Shown in pieces: positions 5,916 through 8,195 of a stretch of DNA of 8,195 bases. A program made the position numbers and the translations under genes. The notes below the pieces were generated by a model. It was not told the origin of the DNA. It saw nothing but the letters and a program-made list of their open reading frames with translations, and searched no databases. This DNA comes from Streptomyces speibonae (GTDB lineage: Bacteria > Actinomycetota > Actinomycetes > Streptomycetales > Streptomycetaceae). The stretch covers positions 3,198 through 11,392 of the forward strand of contig KL568577.1 of assembly GCA_000715605.1 (NCBI GenBank), read 5' to 3'. How positions within the stretch are numbered: position 1 is the first letter of the stretch; every line of letters begins with the position of its first letter.

Positions 5916-7022
5916 ATGGGTGAGCCCACGACGGTGAAGTGCCTCGTCTGGGATCTGGACAACACACTGTGGCAAGGCACCCTCCTGGACGGCGACGACG
6001 TCCGGATCACGGATGAGACCAAGCAGGTCATCACCGAACTCGACCGGCGCGGCATCCTGCAGGCGGTGTGCAGCAGGAACGACCACGACCACGCCTGGCG
6101 GCGCCTGGAACAACTCGGCGTGGCCGAGTACTTCGTCCTCCCGCACATCGGCTGGGGGCCCAAGTCCGACTCGGTCCGCTCCATCGCCGAACGGCTCAAC
6201 TTCGCCCACAGCGCCATGGCGTTCATCGACGACACGCCGGCCGAGCGCGCCGAGGTGTCCTACCACCTGCCGGACGTGCGCTGCTACGACCCCGGACAGC
6301 TGACGAATCTGCTGGGCCGTGCCGAGTTCAGTCCGGCCACCGTCACCGTGGACTCCGGACGGCGCCGCCGGATGTACCAGGCCGGCTTCCGCCGGGATGC
6401 CGAGCGTGAGGAGTACCAGGGCACGGACGAGGACTTCCTGCGCTCGCTCGACCTGTGGATGTCGATCGGCAGGGCGACCGGCGGCGAGTTGAGCCGCGTC
6501 GAGGAACTGACCCTGCGCACCAGTCAGATGAACGCGACCGGTGTGCACTACGACGATGCCGCCCTGCGCGGGCTGATGACCGATCCCGAGCACGAGGTGC
6601 TGGTCGTCACCATGGGCGACCGGTTCGGGCCGCACGGGGCGGTGGGCCTGCTCCTCCTGCGCAGGATGCCCGGGGCATGGCATCTCAAGTTGCTGGCGAC
6701 CTCGTGCCGTGTGGTGTCCTTCGGCGCCGGTTCCGTCGTCCTCAACTGGCTCGTCGACCAGGCCGCGACGGCCGGGGTGCATCTGATCGCCGACTTCCGG
6801 GCCACCGAACGCAACCGGATGATGGAGATCGCCTACCGGTTCGCCGGCTTCGACGACCAGCCCTGTGCCTGCCGCGGCACGCCGGAACCGCCGGCCGGCG
6901 ACACCACGGGAATCCAGCGTCTCCATCTCGTCCCCGCACCGCGTCCCGGTCCGGCAACGATGTCATTGGACGCGGTCGACCTCGCGGGGAAGAAGTCTCA
7001 CTCGGACGTCTCGTGGTCATGA
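5916..7022 (+). CDS. fkbH: FkbH: HAD-superfamily phosphatase/glyceryl-ACP synthase
   Basis: FkbH proteins take 1,3-bisphosphoglycerate, remove phosphate and transfer the glyceryl unit to the dedicated ACP, the committed step to methoxymalonyl-ACP. The 368-residue protein shows the N-terminal HAD phosphatase motifs: WDLDNTLW with D13 and D15, CSRN at 52-55, K84, and FIDDTPAE with D105/D106. The C-terminal half is the FkbH-type acyltransferase (GNAT-like) region with TSCRVVSFG, whose C264 is the residue proposed to carry the glyceryl thioester. The ATG at 5916 has a strong ribosome site. The final dozen residues (about 357-368, AGKKSHSDVSWS) are encoded immediately upstream of an IS3 orfA and may derive from the element's leader rather than ancestral fkbH. 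The TGA overlaps the orfA ATG. All catalytic motifs are upstream of this tail, so activity is probably retained. Confidence 0.96.
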   Translation: MGEPTTVKCLVWDLDNTLWQGTLLDGDDVRITDETKQVITELDRRGILQAVCSRNDHDHAWRRLEQLGVAEYFVLPHIGWGPKSDSVRSIAERLNFAHSAMAFIDDTPAERAEVSYHLPDVRCYDPGQLTNLLGRAEFSPATVTVDSGRRRRMYQAGFRRDAEREEYQGTDEDFLRSLDLWMSIGRATGGELSRVEELTLRTSQMNATGVHYDDAALRGLMTDPEHEVLVVTMGDRFGPHGAVGLLLLRRMPGAWHLKLLATSCRVVSFGAGSVVLNWLVDQAATAGVHLIADFRATERNRMMEIAYRFAGFDDQPCACRGTPEPPAGDTTGIQRLHLVPAPRPGPATMSLDAVDLAGKKSHSDVSWS

Positions 7023-7321
7023 AGCGCTATCCGCCGCAGTTCAAGGCGGAGGCGGTCGCCCTGTACCGGTCACGGCCCGAGGCGACGATCCAGGAGGTCG
7101 CCGCCGATCTGGAGATCTCTTTCGAGACCCTGCGGACATGGGTGCGGGCGGCCGGGGCGAACCGGCCCCGGGGCCGCAGGGCGAAGAAGGATCCCGCCGA
7201 GCCGCCGGGGGCGTTGGAGGCGGAGAACGCCGCCCTGCGCAGGAAGGTCCGCGAACTGGAGGAGGAGCGCGAGATCCTCCGGAGGGCCGCGCGGCACGCG
7301 GCCGGGGAGACGCGCTGGTGA
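6990..7321 (+). mobile_element. IS3-family insertion sequence remnant (left part with orfA only)
   Basis: An IS3-type orfA (7019-7321) is present, but the orfB coding for the DDE catalytic domain is absent: only 52 bases separate the orfA stop from the next gene. The left limit is uncertain and is set near the point where the end of fkbH looks unlike a conserved tail. I could not identify terminal inverted repeats or a target-site duplication. The element cannot move by itself. Confidence 0.6.
7019..7321 (+). CDS. IS3-family transposase OrfA (DNA-binding subunit) without OrfB
   Basis: The 100-residue protein begins MKRYPPQFKAEAVALYRSRP and ends GETRW, which is the full length and typical ends of OrfA in actinomycete IS3 elements. 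Residues about 5-45 form the transposase helix-turn-helix (HTH_Tnp_1 type). A basic linker follows (about 49-57), then a leucine zipper with Leu at 66, 73, 80 and 87, exact heptad spacing. The catalytic OrfB is missing, so it cannot transpose, but the DNA-binding and dimerisation parts appear intact. OrfA proteins of IS3 elements can repress their own promoter, so a retained regulatory role is possible but unproven. The ATG sits in a 4-base overlap with the fkbH stop, with no clear ribosome site of its own. It may be a dead remnant or a co-expressed passenger. Confidence 0.88.
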   Translation: MKRYPPQFKAEAVALYRSRPEATIQEVAADLEISFETLRTWVRAAGANRPRGRRAKKDPAEPPGALEAENAALRRKVRELEEEREILRRAARHAAGETRW

Positions 7322-7322
7322 A

Positions 7323-7352
7323 CGCCGTCGCGGACAGGCAGGTCCGACGGCG
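7323..7352. other. Stem-loop between orfA and the thioesterase gene
   Basis: CGCCGT (7323-7328) pairs with ACGGCG (7347-7352), and CGGAC (7331-7335) pairs with GTCCG (7342-7346). This gives an 11-base-pair GC-rich stem with a 2-base bulge and a 6-base loop. It begins just after the orfA stop and ends 21 bases before the thioesterase GTG. No T-run follows, so it is not a classic terminator; it could pause or attenuate transcription, or stabilise the upstream mRNA end. The thioesterase ribosome site lies outside the stem. Confidence 0.6.
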
Positions 7353-7373
7353 CGACGGAAAGGGAAGGATCAC

Positions 7374-8159
7374 GTGGTCGACGTGCTGGATTCGAGCCAA
7401 CGCTGGGTCAGGCGGTTCCACCCCGCACCGGACGGCGAGGTCACGGTGGTCTGCTTCCCGCACGCGGGTGGCTCGGCCGGCTACTTCGCGCCGCTGTCCG
7501 CCCGGCTGACACCCCGTGCCGAGGTGCTGGCGCTGCAGTACCCGGGCCGCCAGGACCGCCGGTTTGAGCCCGCCCTCACCAGCGTGGGCGAACTGGTGGA
7601 GGGGATCGTCGAGGCGCTGAGCGGGCACACCGGCCGGCCTCTCGTGTTCTTCGGGCACAGCATGGGCGCCACGCTCGCCTTCGAGACGGCGCGACGACTG
7701 GAGCCGGAGCTCGGCGGGCGGTTGCTGGGGCTGGTCGTGTCGGGGCGCAGGTCACCCGGCACCGTACGCCGGGAGACGGTGCATCTGCGGGACGACGCGG
7801 GGCTCATCGCGGAAGTACGCGGACTGCGGGGCACCGCCCCCGCGCTGCTGGACGACGAGGAGGTGGTGCGGATGATCCTCCCCGCCCTCCGCGCCGACTA
7901 CACCGCCGTGGAACGGTACGTGTACCGGCCGGGACCGCCGCTGAGGTGCCCCCTGTACGTCTTCACCGGTGACGCCGACCCCCATGTGAGCGAGGAGGAG
8001 GCGGCGGGGTGGGCGGGACACACCCGCGCGGACTTCCGGATCCGCACCTTCAGCGGCGGCCACTTCTATCTCGCCGAGCGGAGCGAGCAGGTGATCGCGG
8101 CACTGCGTGAGGACATGACGGGCTTTCAGGAGCGTTCCCGGACCGGCGCGGGGCACTGA
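7374..8159 (+). CDS. Type II thioesterase of PKS/NRPS clusters (alpha/beta hydrolase)
   Basis: The 261-residue protein is the normal size of a discrete type II thioesterase, which removes aberrant or decarboxylated acyl groups from carrier domains of the PKS. It has the N-terminal CFPHAGGSAGYF segment (27-38), the nucleophile motif GHSMG with S96, TGDADPHV with D202 as the probable catalytic Asp, and GGHFYL with H230. The S-D-H spacing matches the RifR-type family. The start is the GTG at 7374, preceded by a purine-rich AGGGAAGGA ribosome site. It lies 52 bases after orfA and on the same strand as the methoxymalonyl genes, so it may be in the same transcript. The catalytic residues are all present. 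A role in final macrolactone release is less likely because that domain is normally fused to the last PKS module. Confidence 0.94.
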   Translation: MVDVLDSSQRWVRRFHPAPDGEVTVVCFPHAGGSAGYFAPLSARLTPRAEVLALQYPGRQDRRFEPALTSVGELVEGIVEALSGHTGRPLVFFGHSMGATLAFETARRLEPELGGRLLGLVVSGRRSPGTVRRETVHLRDDAGLIAEVRGLRGTAPALLDDEEVVRMILPALRADYTAVERYVYRPGPPLRCPLYVFTGDADPHVSEEEAAGWAGHTRADFRIRTFSGGHFYLAERSEQVIAALREDMTGFQERSRTGAGH

Positions 8160-8195
8160 TCCGGGCGGGACGGGGCAGGTGCGGCCCTACGGCAG

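Noticed and set aside
5868..6926. 352-codon minus-strand frame opposite fkbH
   Set aside because: Shadow; all FkbH motifs are on the plus strand.
8160..8195. Possible terminator after the thioesterase
   Set aside because: The 36 bases are GC-rich but form no convincing hairpin followed by a T-run before the window ends.
1..8195. CRISPR arrays, tRNA or rRNA genes, phage or defence genes
   Set aside because: I found no spaced repeat array, no tRNA-like or rRNA-like sequence, and no such protein families.

Overview
The window looks like the starter-module edge of a type I modular polyketide (macrolide, polyether or similar) gene cluster from a high-GC actinomycete, most likely Streptomyces or a close relative. 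The reasons are the very high GC, the strong G/C bias at third codon positions, GTG/TTG starts, overlapping ATGA-type gene junctions, a single rare TTA (bldA-type) codon, and the gene content. The organism and the final product cannot be named from this sequence.

Layout. Bases 5-23 match the Tn5/Nextera mosaic end, so the left end is probably a library or assembly artefact and genuine insert begins near 24. Bases 24-2170 (minus strand) hold the 5' part of a modular PKS: a KSQ-type decarboxylating ketosynthase (Gln instead of the active-site Cys), a linker, and the first half of an acyltransferase with methylmalonyl-type motifs. This is the loading module, and it runs off the left end. Bases 2171-2869 are a 699-base divergent intergenic region, more AT-rich than the genes, with candidate promoters in both directions and several inverted repeats.

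From 2870 to 8159 (plus strand) lies one probable operon. It contains a metal-dependent O-methyltransferase (FkbG type), a 3-hydroxyacyl dehydrogenase (FkbK type), a free-standing acyl carrier protein (FkbJ type), an acyl-CoA-dehydrogenase-like flavoprotein (FkbI type), FkbH (HAD phosphatase/glyceryl transferase), a lone IS3-type OrfA, and a type II thioesterase. The first five are the complete set known to make methoxymalonyl-ACP. FkbH takes a glyceryl unit from 1,3-bisphosphoglycerate and loads it on the ACP, the two dehydrogenases oxidise the terminal hydroxymethyl to a carboxylate, and the methyltransferase caps the 2-hydroxyl. The PKS would use this ACP-bound extender at one or more modules outside the window, and the thioesterase would clear stalled acyl groups. 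The first gene has a TTA codon at position 15, which suggests developmental control of the extender supply.

The pathway is known; I do not see a wholly new system. The less ordinary points are the intact OrfA lacking its OrfB partner and coupled by ATGA overlap to fkbH, the stem-loop behind it, a pure pyrimidine tract whose complement is a G-quadruplex motif between the first two operon genes, and paired sequence elements in the divergent promoter region. Bases 8160-8195 hold nothing I can identify.
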